From Phoebastria nigripes (taxonomy: Eukaryota > Chordata > Aves > Procellariiformes > Diomedeidae): a stretch of 64,000 bases of DNA. Position 1 is the first letter of the stretch. The number at the start of each line of letters is the position of its first letter. The DNA lies in assembly GCA_035582835.1 (NCBI GenBank), contig JAYKAV010002109.1:1744857-1808856 (forward strand), read 5' to 3'. The notes below the pieces were generated by a model. The model was not told the origin of the DNA. It did not search any database and was given only the letters and a program-made list of their open reading frames with translations. This document shows positions 47,711 to 59,830 of the stretch, piece after piece. A program made the translations under genes and the position numbers.

Positions 47711-50700
47711 GTCGTGACAGGGAGGGCTCTTCAGCCTTGCTTCGATCCTCCTCTTTCCTGTAATATTCCTAGCGGTGATTCCGAGGGATGCACTGGTACG
47801 GGAGACACCCTGCACAGACTGGCACCGGTGCAAGCGTTAATCCAGGAATAGATGTTGGTTTATGTTGCGTTTCGTGTCACGCAGGTACACACCTGTGTAT
47901 CACGAGGGATTTTAGCAGAACTCCGTTAGTTCCATCGTAGAGGCAATTGAGAGCGAAAAGCCGTAACACCGAGTGCCGTGTTCTGTGGTTTACTTCCTCA
48001 TGCAACCAACTGCTGTGTGTCTTGCACAATTACATACAAAAACAAGGAAACACNGCCTTGCTCCGTTTCCAAATGAGAAGGAGGAGGAGGAGAAGCAGAT
48101 CTGGACTTCCCCACCCCCCTCCACGAGCATGTTGGAGCAGGGGAGCGGAGTTTCCACCCACNGTAAATCAGCAGCGCGCTGGCATAGGCTGCAGCGGGAC
48201 ACGGCTCTTGCAGAGCATGGTGAGGTCAGAAGACGTGCTCTGAGTCACAGTTTGCCTTCTGAGTCCAATTATTGGCAAGCTTGGTAGGCTGGGGTTGGAA
48301 ATGAAGAATAGATTTCTTACCACCTATTGAGAGCGCTGAGCTGACATTTCTTACCGATCACACGTTCCTCCATTTCGGGAGTTCAGACAGACCCAGATCA
48401 CCTTCTCTAGCAATAATACAAGCACAATCGGAGAATGAAACCTGGCACATTCTCACGTTACTTGCCAAATACTTGCAGTTGAATTCTGGATGTTTCTCTC
48501 TGTGGTTACGAAGAAGCACACGTGCTTCCTGACCTTTTGTACAAGAGGGATTTTGCAGTTGATTACTGTAATACTTTTCATTGTGAGATTCTACTGTATT
48601 TCTTTTTTTAAAATAGCTTAATTTGCCAGTACTCAGAAGCCCCTATCCTTGTCTGTGGTTTAAGAAAAAAGCGAGTAGATCTTTGCCATTACTGGCCACA
48701 TTATTATCTGAAATCCCTGGATGACTCCGGGGTGGGCAAACCATTGCGCTCCCCATTAGGGAGCACTTAACACTCCTGCTGCCACTGAAGTCGCTGCCAG
48801 TGCTGCCACTTACTCAATATTGCTGCTTCATACTATATACAGTAATATAAACCAAAATTCAACTCTTTCATTTTCCTTCTAGCCGAAGAGGCAGTAATAA
48901 AAGACGCAGCCTGACAAGATGGCCTTGTACAAACACACGCTACAGCAAGTGCACAAAGGAATTGAGGAGACNGCAGTCATCGCTGAATATTATATACATA
49001 CTGTTTTGCAGGCTGCACGAGAACAGGAGATTTTCCTCTTAGAGGCATAATATCAATTTGTTCATTTTGTTTGAGGTTTTGGTCTACCTTGAGAAGGATA
49101 ATTAAACACTTCACAACGGTTTAATAGTGAAAACAAAAATAATACCATGGATTTTGTATGAGTAGCCTGGGAATAGAAAACATTGCGCTTTTCTGCCAAT
49201 AAAGTAGAAAATTTACTATTATGAGTCAAGAAAACCTAGTCGTTTCAATAATACCCAATTCATGTATTGCTCTTAACTTAATAAATCTTCTTTCATGAAG
49301 ATAAAATGCCTTCTAAAGTGCACTTTTGAGAGTAATGATTATACCAGTTTTTTTAGTAGGCAGAAAGACAAGGTNCAGCGCACTCCAGAAGAATTTCAAC
49401 TCCGAGGAGCTGAAGTGCGTTAGAGGGAGGAGAGGAGAGCTGGCCAGGGAGCAGGCGGCCAGCCAGCAGAATGACAAGTGAGCCCAAAGTTCAAATAAAC
49501 CTATCTACCCCGTTCTCCACCTGCATTTTTTCATTCTTTCTGATAAGCTGTGGTTTCTACCTCTAGTGTTCCTTGCCATGAATCAGATTACAGACTGGCA
49601 CGTTGCGTGGTGCTTCGGAGGAAATGGGAATTATCAGTGCATTTCTCAAGCAGCTGTGAAGGGGGCTGTACAAACACATCTGAAGAAACATTCCTTGAAG
49701 AATTTTAATCTCCTGGACTTAACTTGATTTGCTTTAAAGAGATTAAAAAGTACACCATTTATTTTTATTAAATGTTGAAATTCCCTGAGCCAGGGAATTT
49801 TTATCGTGTACCATCATCCTAAATAAATTTTGGCTTATTGCATTTTCAAAACATACATAAATCTCATGACAGTCTCAAAGATTCACATAAGCATCATAAA
49901 TAATATCAAAATTAGGCATGTCATCTTCAAAACAGTTCTCTTTCCTCTTACTATTGGCAAATTAATAAAACGAATATAGGTGACTTAATTCAATAGACTT
50001 TTTAATTCAACAGGCTTTTTTAAAAATCATGTCTGTGGTTTGAAAAAACACCTGATAATTTGAAACAGGAAGGCTTATTTTGTTTGGAAAAATCATTTCA
50101 GAAATACCTCCCCCCGTTTTGCCAACAGCAGAACAAACATCTTTCTTTCATCTGAGCTTGTAGGTGGTAAAATTTCAGCTTGCTATGTTTAGCACTGTAA
50201 GTATTTTCCATTTTCTGTGAAGTTACTATCAGAATGTGTAATAGAATATATATAAGGTAGTATTTGGAGTACCAGAGGCAAGTGGAAGACAGGTGCTGAA
50301 TATAAATTTCCCTAAATAGTGTGTCACCATGACTATAACAATTAAGAACTCTTCGAAGTCTCATCCAGTGGTCCTAATTAATACAAATGATGAAACAGCG
50401 TGCCGTGGAATTGCGGTGCGTGGCGGCTGGCAGTGTCCCTTTGGGCCCTTTGCACAGCCCCAGTACCCTGCATTAACCAAGCAGAGCACCAAGTCGCCGG
50501 CCATGGCACAGACAAGAGCAGGCGAGGGAAGGGAAGCAGAGGGGCCAGCTCAGGAGGGGCAGACCCACGGTAGCAGTGCCAATACCTGTTTCCTTGATGC
50601 TTTATTTGCGTGGAAGATACAATGATTACGGGAAGGCGAAGAACTCGATGCCCAGTCTCTTTTGGCACGGGCCGACANGTCACTTGGGCAGTAACTTTCA

Positions 50701-50859
50701 TGCTGGAATAAATTTTAAAAGGAAATTCTTAATTCTAAATATCATTGCCCAGTAACATGAACTCTACTCATCCCAAACTTCTCCTCTCACCCCTCCGAGT
50801 GACAGGCCAAGGTGATGGGAGCCCGCGGGCAGGGAACCGCAGGCTGGCTCCAGCCTCGC
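47711..50859. other. Intergenic, no gene recognised
   Basis: Mostly AT-rich. A polypurine GAGGAGGAGGAGAAG run lies near 48079. No coding signal was seen. Confidence 0.5.
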
Positions 50860-51279
50860 TGGGGTCGTGAGCTGCCGCCTGGGCAAGGCAAGGAAGGGGC
50901 ACCCCGCCGCGAGGGAAGGAGATGGCGCGCTTCCCGCCTCGAGGGGAAGCTGCTGAAGGGTGGGGAGCGGTAACGGCAGAGCCCAGGGGTCGGTCGGCCG
51001 TTCCCGGCTCGGCGGCCGTGAGGGGAGGCGGCCGCTGCCNTGGCGGTCCCGCGCGCTTCCCGCCCGCCCCGGGCCCCGCCGCCTGCCTCTCCGCAGGGAT
51101 GTGGGGGGGCCGCCCCGCCGCTCCTCACCCCCTTCCCCGAAACGGCGGACCCGCCCCGGCCCCCGCGTCGCCTCAGCGGGGCTTCCCGCCGCCATGGTGC
51201 GGGCGCCCCCTCCCCCGCACGTCTCGCGTGGTTCGTCGAGAACTCGCCTCGCCCCTTTCTTTCTTCCTTTTTTTTTTTT

Positions 51280-51389
51280 NNNNNNNNNNNNNNNNNNNNN
51301 NNNNNNNNNNNNNNNNNNNNNNNNNNNNNNNNNNNNNNNNNNNNNNNNNNNNNNNNNNNNNNNNNNNNNNNNNNNNNNNNNNNNNNNNN
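51280..51389. other. Assembly gap (110 N) in the SH3BGR promoter
   Basis: N run directly after a poly-T tract and about 65 bp upstream of the start codon. Most of the 5' UTR is likely lost in it. Confidence 0.98.
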
Positions 51390-51454
51390 GCCGCCCGCGC
51401 ACACCCACCCGCCCGGCTCCGCATCCCGCCGCCGCCGCCGCCTCGTCTCCCAGC

Positions 51455-51499
51455 ATGGTCATCAAGGTCTACATCGCCTCCTCCTCCGGCTCCACGGCG
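51455..51499 (+). CDS. SH3BGR: SH3BGR-family protein, first coding exon (partial gene)
   Basis: Forty-five coding bases encode MVIKVYIASSSGSTA, the N-terminal beta strand of the SH3-binding glutamate-rich family, a small thioredoxin-like fold without the catalytic cysteine pair. The exon ends at GCG|GTAAGG, the phase-0 boundary expected before the AIKKKQQ-type exon 2. The start context CCCAGCATGG is strong. Lys4 matches SH3BGR (MVIKV), whereas SH3BGRL and SH3BGRL2 have Arg there, and the neighbourhood of HMGN1 also favours SH3BGR. Some other positions (YIASSSGST) look like SH3BGRL, so the paralogue call rests mainly on synteny. I did not find exon 2 in the remaining 12.5 kb, so intron 1 probably runs off the window. 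Confidence 0.85.
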
Positions 51500-51900
51500 G
51501 TAAGGGGCGCCCCGGGAAAGTTGTACCGGGCGGGAGGGCGGCGGCGCGGGGCTGGGGCGCGGGGGGCCGGGCCGGCTGCGGGCTCCCTTGGGCTCCCCTC
51601 GCCCGGGGGGCGGCGGTCTGCGGCCGGGCAGCGTGAGGAGAGGCTGGGGCAGCCGGGCTTCGCCCCCCCTCTGCGGACCGAGAGAAGCGTCCAGCGCTTG
51701 TGGGGAGATGTGTGTGCTGCAGCTGGCCGTCGAGAATAAAATGTCATTTCCTTCGTGATTCTGCAGCTCGTTCTGTGAGTTCTGTGTGCCGCTCCCACAC
51801 CCGCGGCCGGGCTGGCTTTAGCAGGGCCGGGTGGGTGGCACGCTTTCGCACCCCTCGTCCTGCACTGGGAAGGCAAAGCCAACAAATTTTGGGGTTTTTT

Positions 51901-51920
51901 TTGTTGTTGTTGTTGTTGTT
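51901..51920. repeat. (TTG)n microsatellite
   Basis: About six TTG units preceded by a T run. Confidence 0.9.
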
Positions 51921-53280
51921 CGTGAAGTTTATTTCTAAATTGTGTCACCCATCATGTCAGTATTCGGTTTGGATGAGTTTATTCCTCTTATATCGAATCA
52001 TTAATGGTGGCAGGCATGTGTGGCTCCTGTCCGAGTAGCTGTAGTTTCTTGCTGTGTGGGAATACTGGGTTTCGCTTCTTACGGCCCCAGTGCGTTGTAG
52101 GCAGAGCTCGGTCAGAAGACTGTATTTTTCAAAAGGAAAATAAACAAACAAAAATATTGGGGGNTTGTGCCTAGGTTCAGATGTAGCTCAGAGCGGTAGC
52201 GTCCTCAAGACTGTCTGATTTCTGTTTGATCTGTGTGAAAGATGCTCTGAGTCTAAAATCCAGGGGATTTTCTCGCACTTAGTATGAATGTGCTGGAGAA
52301 CTACAAAATGCCAGAGACTAGAAAATGCCAGCTATTGCAGTTAATGATCAGTGACTTTTACTGCAAGTAGATAAAGAGACTAAGCTGTGGCTCTGTGATG
52401 ACCTTTCATGTCACTGTTAGGCTGTGTACTTCAGGTGCAGGTTCCCAGACGTTCAGAGGACAGTGATGTACAGAAGATAAAAAAAACCCCTCACTGACTT
52501 CTCCTTCTCCGGTTGAGTGCAGTCACTGATCTACGGTCTTCAGCAGATAAAATACCACATTGGTAAGCTTTGCCATCGATGGCTGTGATGCTGTAACCCC
52601 TCGTTGAGCTCTAATGACAGAGGCTGAGCCCTGTAGTGATGGAGTGCAGGTGGCACAGGAGTGTGTGCCTTGGGTGTCCCTGCTGTCGCTCTCTTCCCAT
52701 GTCATTTTTGTTGATCTTGATGTCAATACTGACATTGATGTGCTGATGCTGATTGTGAAAAGCAGATGATTATCTGATGCTGATCTGGAGAGTGCCTTGA
52801 AATCCTGAGTAGTTCATTCATAAGGGGGGGTCCAAAGGGATTTCTGCTGGGTTTATACAAAATGATCATTTGGAAGGAAAGAAGTGGTCATTAGCAAATT
52901 GAAAAAGTAATTGTTTCTTTCTAATACAGCTGTTAATAGGTTTCAAGTTGACTGATTCAGTTGCTATAGATTTTTATCAGTGACCTCTTAATGGCAGTTA
53001 TTGATTTCTGTCTGTGCAGTGATACTAAGCTCCAGGGGTGCAACCACTGATCTCAATCCTGACTGTTTTCATATTAGGTTTTTAATTGTTAGCTTAGTGG
53101 TTTCTGTGATGCTGTCTCGTCCTTCTGTGGATTGTACATGTTACAAGGCTTGATTCTGACTTACTGCTGCCTTCTGGGCTCCTTTGTGCATCCTTGATTG
53201 TGGAATTTGAATATAGCGTTGGCGTAGTCTGTTTTTGTGGAATTTGAGCGTAACATGCACATAATTGCCAGTTTTATGAC

Positions 53281-53304
53281 GTGTGTGTATATATATACAC
53301 ACAC
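53281..53304. repeat. 24-bp perfect palindrome, GT8-AT8-AC8
   Basis: The sequence is (GT)4(AT)4(AC)4, its own reverse complement, able to form a cruciform or hairpin. It is followed closely by an N, perhaps because reads stutter there. Confidence 0.9.
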
Positions 53305-56300
53305 TNATGCCTGTGTCTAAAACTAGTGCAGCTCAAGTAATCTTGTGGTAATGAGCAGGACTTGCACATTCTCGGTTTACTGAGTACACCGAGGGTGTTT
53401 CTGTTGGCAGGGATCAGCCGAGTACCTCACCGGGTGGCTGTTTTCTTTCTAGTATAAGAATTTTAATCGATATTTCAACCTAAAGTAAGACAGAGAGGCA
53501 CCTATCCGGAGGGAAATGTGCTTGATGGGAATGAGTTGTTTCCATGGGTCTTAAGCCGTTGGTGAGACAGGCTTTGCTTGGAGGACCAGAGGAGCCTTTC
53601 TGGGTGCTGGATTTGAAATAACCCACTCTGGGAATGGAAAATCCACATCAGAGGAGGTTGCTACAGAGAGATGGAACAGAGTCAAAGCTGTTTCCAGCAA
53701 AGTAACTGAACTGGCTAACATCAGCCCTGTAAGGGCTCTCACTCCAGCTAAGTTGGCTTTCTACTGTCAGTGGTGCCCGGCACTGTGTTATTTTGGTTTT
53801 TAAAAGGCTAATTTACTTGAGTAGAAGCAAACAGAAATAAGTATAAAATCTCCTCCTTCCTAGAAAACGACTGCCCCATTTCTGTAAGTTGGTGAAGCTT
53901 TTGTGAGACTCCAGAAAGCATTGTCTCCCACTGAAGGGAAAAGGGGTTGAGATTGCTTCACACCTCACAGCCTGGGGCTGTAAGTCTTGGAGGGTGCCCA
54001 AATTTTGCGGTCTTTTATTTGCAAAGCCATACTTTGTTATGCAGTATAATTTGCCACATCATAGTTTATAAAATGTTTCCCCAAGGCACTGTTCTCCATA
54101 AAGTTTATATTCAGTAGTATGTATCTGTGAGGAAAGAATATCATATGAAGCTCATGTCTAAGCAAAGGCACTTTACAAGTGTGTTTCAAGGGATTTCTGG
54201 TGAAGTTCACTTAATTCCCGTGTACATGTGTCATTCGGAGTCTGGGCATGGGCGTTACAGCGGAAAGTGTGACTGCTGAACTGCCCCTTGACGGGTTTTG
54301 CAGCATGAGGAGTTAGTGCTCAGTGTTATCTTTGGTGTGTTTTATTGGTTGCAAAGTCCTGTATTTGTGCTCGATCATAGGGTTTGCTTTATGCTCTGTA
54401 TGGTAAAGGTNAAGGTGACTTTGGTTTGGGGTGATTCATTGCTATGGTTCTCATAAGCAGAGATAACTGAATATACTGGAAGTTTATAATTAAGGACTTG
54501 GCCAAAATACGATGAAAGCAGTCTTGGTCTGGCCTCCTATTTGAATTTCACCCCAGAAATCATAATGTAGTAGTTACAGCACCAGTTTCCTGCTGTATTT
54601 GGAAGTCTTGTATGGAAAGTTGCCCTTTCTCTTTAATCTTTCTCAGTGTGAATGTTGTACTGGTGAGTCGTGGGCTGGGGCAAGGATGCACAGGGGATTG
54701 TAATTATGAAGATGAGCTGTAGACACCGAACATGGGAATATGCATGTGTAGCTTCTGTCCAGGAGTCCTTCTGCGTGACATACAGTTGAAATGAACTGTG
54801 TTACTTAGTATGAGACAGTGTTGGAGGCTACGAAAGTAAAATGACAGACGCAAATGATGCATTCAGAAGCACCCAGGCGTTGACTCGAGCAGGGACCGTG
54901 CAGGCTGTGAGAGTGATTTGACTGTAGACTTCTATTCAAACCCTTCAAGAGACGAAAGGAGGAGAGGCCAAAGAGTAATTAGAGTCTTGCTCCTGGAAGA
55001 AAAAGGACACGAGGAGGGAAGAAGCTGAATTGCACAAGTCCAGTCTGTGATTTTCTCCATTAGCGTTTAGGTATTTTGTTGTTTTTTGGGTAAGAGATTG
55101 CCCCAGCTTTCCTGCAGCACCAGAAGCACTTGTGTGCGTGTGCGTCTTCCTGAAGGCAGTTGGATTACCAGTTTTATTGATCTCGTGTTGAGAGGAGCCA
55201 GCTGTTTAAATTCTTCTCAGTCTTAGGAGTGTGCATTTGTTGCCAACAACTGCACCGGTCTTGACTACGGACTTTGTCCGAGAGAATTGTGTTTGTTCAT
55301 CCGACATCCCCTTGCAAGCTCCAGGAGTATGGATGAAACGTGAAGGCAAGTGCCAGTGCTGGAGACGGTGGGCTGAGCTCTCCCGCATGCTGCTGCCAGT
55401 GCTGCAGGCCGTGGAAACTGCTGCATTGAATCCCTGGTGTCCAGACCGCTCCTCGGAGCCAGGAACTTCATGTCTGTGGTCTACAGCCCATGCTTCCATC
55501 TCTCTGAGCTCTCCCCTGCTACTTGTTTTGATGACTGCGTGGGTGGTTTTCCTTCCTTGCCTCCTACTGCGACTGCAGACATGGCAAAAATAAGAGATGA
55601 TCTCCAGAATCGGTTTCAGAGTCCCATCTCTCTCAGAGATCTGACTTGCCTCTGTTTAGGGATGGTTTTAGAGAGGAAAGGAAATTTTAGTTTATTTGTT
55701 CATTCACAAAGTTAGGGATGTGGGGGGTTTCATGTTTTTCTTGTATTGTTTTTTTGTTTGGGAAAGGATCTAGGTCTCTTCCTCCCCACCCACCAGGAAA
55801 TGAAGAGGAAAGTGGCCTGTGGTCTGGAGAACATTTGCTCGCAATTACTCTTTTCTTTTCCCCCACATAACCCAGTAAGGCACAGGAGCACTTTCTGGTG
55901 CTGCCTGGGGATATATAGCCAGTGGCAAGTGCTTTCTAGAGCATTATGGGTTGCAATTGAGGGAGAACAGCTTTGGAGAAGAGTGACTGGAAACGAGCAG
56001 AGTTGTGTGTAACCATCAGCTCTTGTCCCTGTTCAACAACTCAGGGCTTTGGGAGGGCTGGTGAAGCCGCTTCATCCTTCTGAAGCAACCCCAGTGAAGT
56101 AATACATGGAGAGATGGAGATTGTACAAGAAAATTTATATTTTGCATTTAAATTCCTCCAGGGCCTTTTTCCATGCTGATCACAATAAATGCAAATATTG
56201 CCATCCTAAGATAAAATGAGTAAAGTCTGCGTGCTTTCTGTTTCTGCGTTGTTTGGCTGCTTTGAGGTTCCTGCGCGGCTGGCGCTGTGCTGTGTGAACA

Positions 56301-58459
56301 CCCCAGTGGCGCAGGGCCGTAGCAGGAGGTGGCTCTGTGCTGAGCCTTGCTGCGGGCAAATGCAGCTACAGCAGGGTGGTTCTTTGCGTCCAGCATTTTT
56401 ATCAGTGTGTACAATAAGTGTGCTTTGCTCTGCAGTCACGTTCAAGGTTGCAAATGTGTTGTCAAAGCCCGGATGCGTGTGGTCCCATTTGTCATGCCGG
56501 AAGCCCCAAGCAGCGGCAGCAGACGTTCTGGAGCTGCTAATGAACTTCCGTTGGTCCGAATGGCACTGCATATTAGTGCAGTTAATATGAGAAGAAAATA
56601 ATGATATGAATCTTTTATAAATAGTCTTGTAATATGGTGCAAGTTTAAGTAAAACCATGTATTATGGGGAAAATAAGCTGCATCTGTATTTTTAAAAACA
56701 TTCTCCCAAGTGTATATGTATTTTTGTGATACTTAGCTCATGCAGTTTATATACTNTGGGTGAGAACTGACTTGTTAGAAGGCTTGGTATTGATTTTTAA
56801 ACCCGTCTCTTGTGTAAACATAATATGCATGAAGTACTTTTTTGGATACCCAGTGTTAACCAAACTTAATCTCTCTCAATAAAATGATATGAATTGTTCT
56901 GAAGTAGAGCTCTCAGGCTGGAAGACAAAATATGTAACGCAAATCTAGCGAGGCAGTTAGCTAGGAAGCGTTCCATCTGCCTCGTGGGTTGTTTTTTTTA
57001 AAGTCATTGTTCCAAACTCTAAGTAAGTCAAGTATGTTTCTTAAAATATTGCATTCAAATTTTTAATAAAGCCAGAGATTAAATTGGCTGCAGTTGTTGC
57101 AATAGTTGTAATATTTCAAAATAAAAAACATTCTACTTAAAACATCCTGCCTAAATAAAAACAGTTTTCTGACAGCATGAGAAAGATGGGAAATTATACT
57201 CCACAGTTAAGGCTGGGAAAGGCTTTTTGCTGAGAATACCTGGAGATTGTATACGCAGGTGTGTGTTTATTTTGAGATGCTGCGTCAGGATTATGTCTTT
57301 CTCATGCACTGCTTGGGGAGAAAAGGCTGACTTGCACTGGCTTTGCTTGAACGTTGAACCTCAGCACTTCTCGAGATATGATCCATACAGTGTCATGTCA
57401 GTGCTAAGCACTTGTGCTTTTTTAATAAATATTTGTAGAGTTGAGCAAGTAACTTTTCTTGTCCTGAGGCATTAAAGTTACACTCAGAAAATTCCTATAG
57501 AAGTCAGTGAATTGGCATGCGTGTTAACGAGCAGAGGATGCCAAAACCAAGAGTCTCTGCAAGGTTATTCCTATTCCTCCCAGAAGAGGAGGAATTGGGG
57601 AGGGAGAAGACAAATGGAACTAAACAAACATTGATAGATTTCAGCTGTTCAAGCTCAAAACAGAACTAAAATATTCCCTTATAGGATAAAAAGAAGAGCT
57701 AAGGATGTGTCATTGCCGTAGCCAGAGATAGATGAGCTCTGCCTTACGCAGCTCTTCTTCATGTTCCCCAACCCTTGAGCTGCCGCCCTGGAACCCCTGA
57801 TCTTAGTTCCTGGCACTAATCAGTGATCTGGAAACCTGAACCAAATCTACAACTTACATCAATATTGCGCTATTCGAGAATGTTTCTACTCAAACATGAA
57901 AATACAGTGTTAACGACATTAGTTTAACCCCAGCCATACTCAGGGGAGACCTTCAGTTTATGATTAAATTTAAAGTACTTTTGTTGGTCAGATATTTAAT
58001 CAAGCCTGGAGGAGTTTTAAGTGTAATGCTTATCTACTATTATTTGTCCCAGAAAAAAGCCTTCGACCAGGAGCATGTCCTTTCCAGGACAGCACCTCCA
58101 GCTGACTGTTAAGGCCTGTTTTCTGAAATTCGAAAGGTAGTAAAGGGAGACCGAGGTTTAAGCCACCAGAAGAAAATGTGAAGGGTTAACATCAAACTGT
58201 GGACTGACTGAAGTTAATGCTGTCTGGATACAGCTGAAGTAGTCTTTGCATCTTGACTTACAACTTCTTCCTGTTGGGCTGTTGCCCCTGTGAGAAGTGG
58301 ATGTGGTGATTTGATTTCTTTAATTAGCTATCTGAAGTTTAGTTTTATTGGGGCTCTTTTTCCATATGTGAATACTGCCTTGCTTTAAATTCTAAAGGCG
58401 CTCAAGCGTAAAATTTCAACTATTACCTGTTGAGGGACCTGTTGTTTGAATTGCTGTGG

Positions 58460-59830
58460 TGTCAGAGTGAAGGAAGGAGCCAAAGGCAGCAGTGGTTTAA
58501 AAGAGGATCTCGGGAAGATCTGGAAGCTACAAACTATCTTCCTGTGCTGGACAAATTGATGTTATTGTTAGACTCCCAGTGGACACGTGGACAGAGACAG
58601 AACGGGGAAGAATCAATACACTGTTGGAGAAGAAAGCCGTGCCTCACAGCTGAGTTACCTGGAGCAGCCACTGAGCATACGAATAAGGTTGATTCCTTAA
58701 TATTGAATCCCTGGACTTCCAGAAAGTTTGGACAAGCTTTGGCCAGGTTAAAAATCTTTTCATTAAGAAACTAAGCTGCTGTGTGATAAGAGGAAAGGTT
58801 TGGTTTTTTGTTTTCCTTTTTGGCTTCTATAATTGAGTACACACCAGTTGTATAAACCAGGTAACAATCAAGACTTTGGAATATATAGGCAGCTTTTGCA
58901 ATATGCAGAAGATACAAGGAGATCCTACAAAGATCTGTGCTGTACCCTAAGCAATCCGGAGAAAAAGTGAGGTGACGAGGCTGTTGGTGAAGTGAGGTTG
59001 CACAGTGCGAGAGCAGCCTGCTGTAACTGTGCCAGGTGGGAAAGTGGGAAGAAACAATTGTCGTCCTGTGCAAGAGTGAAGTTTAAACTAACCGATACTG
59101 TTTAGCAGAGAGGTCTTGGAGCTGTACTAGGTAATTCTACAAAAATACCATATTAGTGGTCATAAAAGCAAACAAAATGTCAGGAATTTTTAGGGTGGGA
59201 GAGAGCAAAGGAAAAAAAAAATACCGCTGTATAAATCTGTGGTGCGTCTATATCTATAATAGACTGGAACAGTTGTCTTTAAGCGATATTAAAAAGTTAG
59301 AAAAGATACTGGGTAGGGTGAGGTTAACACTGTACGAGGAATAACCACATAAGGTAGAATTCTGCAGCTGAGAAAGAGCTGAAAAAGTATGAAAAGTGAT
59401 AAAATCATGTTGGGCATGGGAGAACAAAGAGGAAGTGATTATTCATAACTTTTCCTAATGCAACAACTGGGGGGAAGCAAGTGAGACTAGCAGGTGGCAG
59501 GTTCAGAATAAATGAAGTACTTTGTTTGACTACATGTAGTTTAATGGAGAAACTCACTGCCAGAGAACATTCTGTATGGCAAAAATTGCATGGGCTCAGG
59601 AAGCAGTGAGACAAATTAAGGGCGAAAGTCTATTAAGGGCTATTACACATAATTACTACACATCTGACTCAAAGCTGCAGATTATTGGAGTCTGGGAAAG
59701 TATAATGCGGTGTAGCCCTCTGCGCTCAATCTGTTGGCATGCTCTTCCGTGGGATCTGTGACCGGTGGAGACAGGATATTGGGGTAGACAAGTGTTGGAT
59801 CTAACCCAATAAAGCTGTTCTTCTGTTCTT
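58460..59830 (+). mobile_element. Degenerate CR1/L3-type LINE, 3' half (plus strand)
   Basis: Decayed matches to the ancient amniote CR1/L3 reverse-transcriptase ORF run in order. GGAAGATCTGGAAGCTACAA is the NYRP region. CTGGACTTCCAGAAAG (LDFQK) follows, then AAACTAAGCTGC...ATAAGAGGAAAGGTTT. A 'ctgtataaatctgtggtgcg' stretch (LYKSMVRP-like) comes near 59230. The 3' end is CAATAAAGCTGTTCTTCTGTTCTT at about 59807-59830. Frames are broken throughout, so it is an inactive relic. I rely on memory of the family consensus. Confidence 0.75.

Larger units (their letters stand above)
50860..51740 (+). promoter_or_regulatory. CpG island promoter of the SH3BGR-family gene
   Basis: GC- and CpG-dense DNA flanks the ATG at 51455 on both sides and is interrupted by a gap at 51280-51389. 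In human the SH3BGR promoter is shared head-to-head with LCA5L. I see no lebercilin-like coding sequence on the minus strand here. Long open frames on both strands across the island are by-products of CpG content. Confidence 0.75.
51500..58460 (+). other. Probable SH3BGR intron 1, proximal part
   Basis: No exon of the family was recognised. The stretch holds a GTT microsatellite (51901-51920) and a 24-bp perfect palindrome (53281-53304). Small open frames at 55-56.6 kb and elsewhere resemble nothing known. Confidence 0.6.

Noticed and set aside
47480..47851. Plus-strand frame with a signal-peptide-like MLLQP...ALLLLLLLLLP start
   Set aside because: The leucine run is just the CTC microsatellite read in one frame. 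The downstream residues are arginine/glycine/alanine-rich CpG-island translation, and no known family matches.
39200..51200. GET1 or LCA5L exons in the interval
   Set aside because: No stretch resembled the GET1 coiled-coil/transmembrane sequence or lebercilin coiled coils in any frame. A small exon in a gap cannot be excluded.
50764..51739. Long frames on both strands across the SH3BGR island (193-259 codons)
   Set aside because: They run through N's of the gap. Only the 15-codon MVIKVYIASSSGSTA exon is supported by homology and a donor site.
58430..58774. 114-codon plus-strand frame as a gene
   Set aside because: It overlaps the CR1/L3 LINE relic and is in a different frame from the LDFQK match.
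59156..59182. VIKANKM-like stretch as a possible SH3BGR exon 2
   Set aside because: It belongs to the LINE relic (KKANK region); no KKKQQ or FLEANKI motif and no suitable acceptor.
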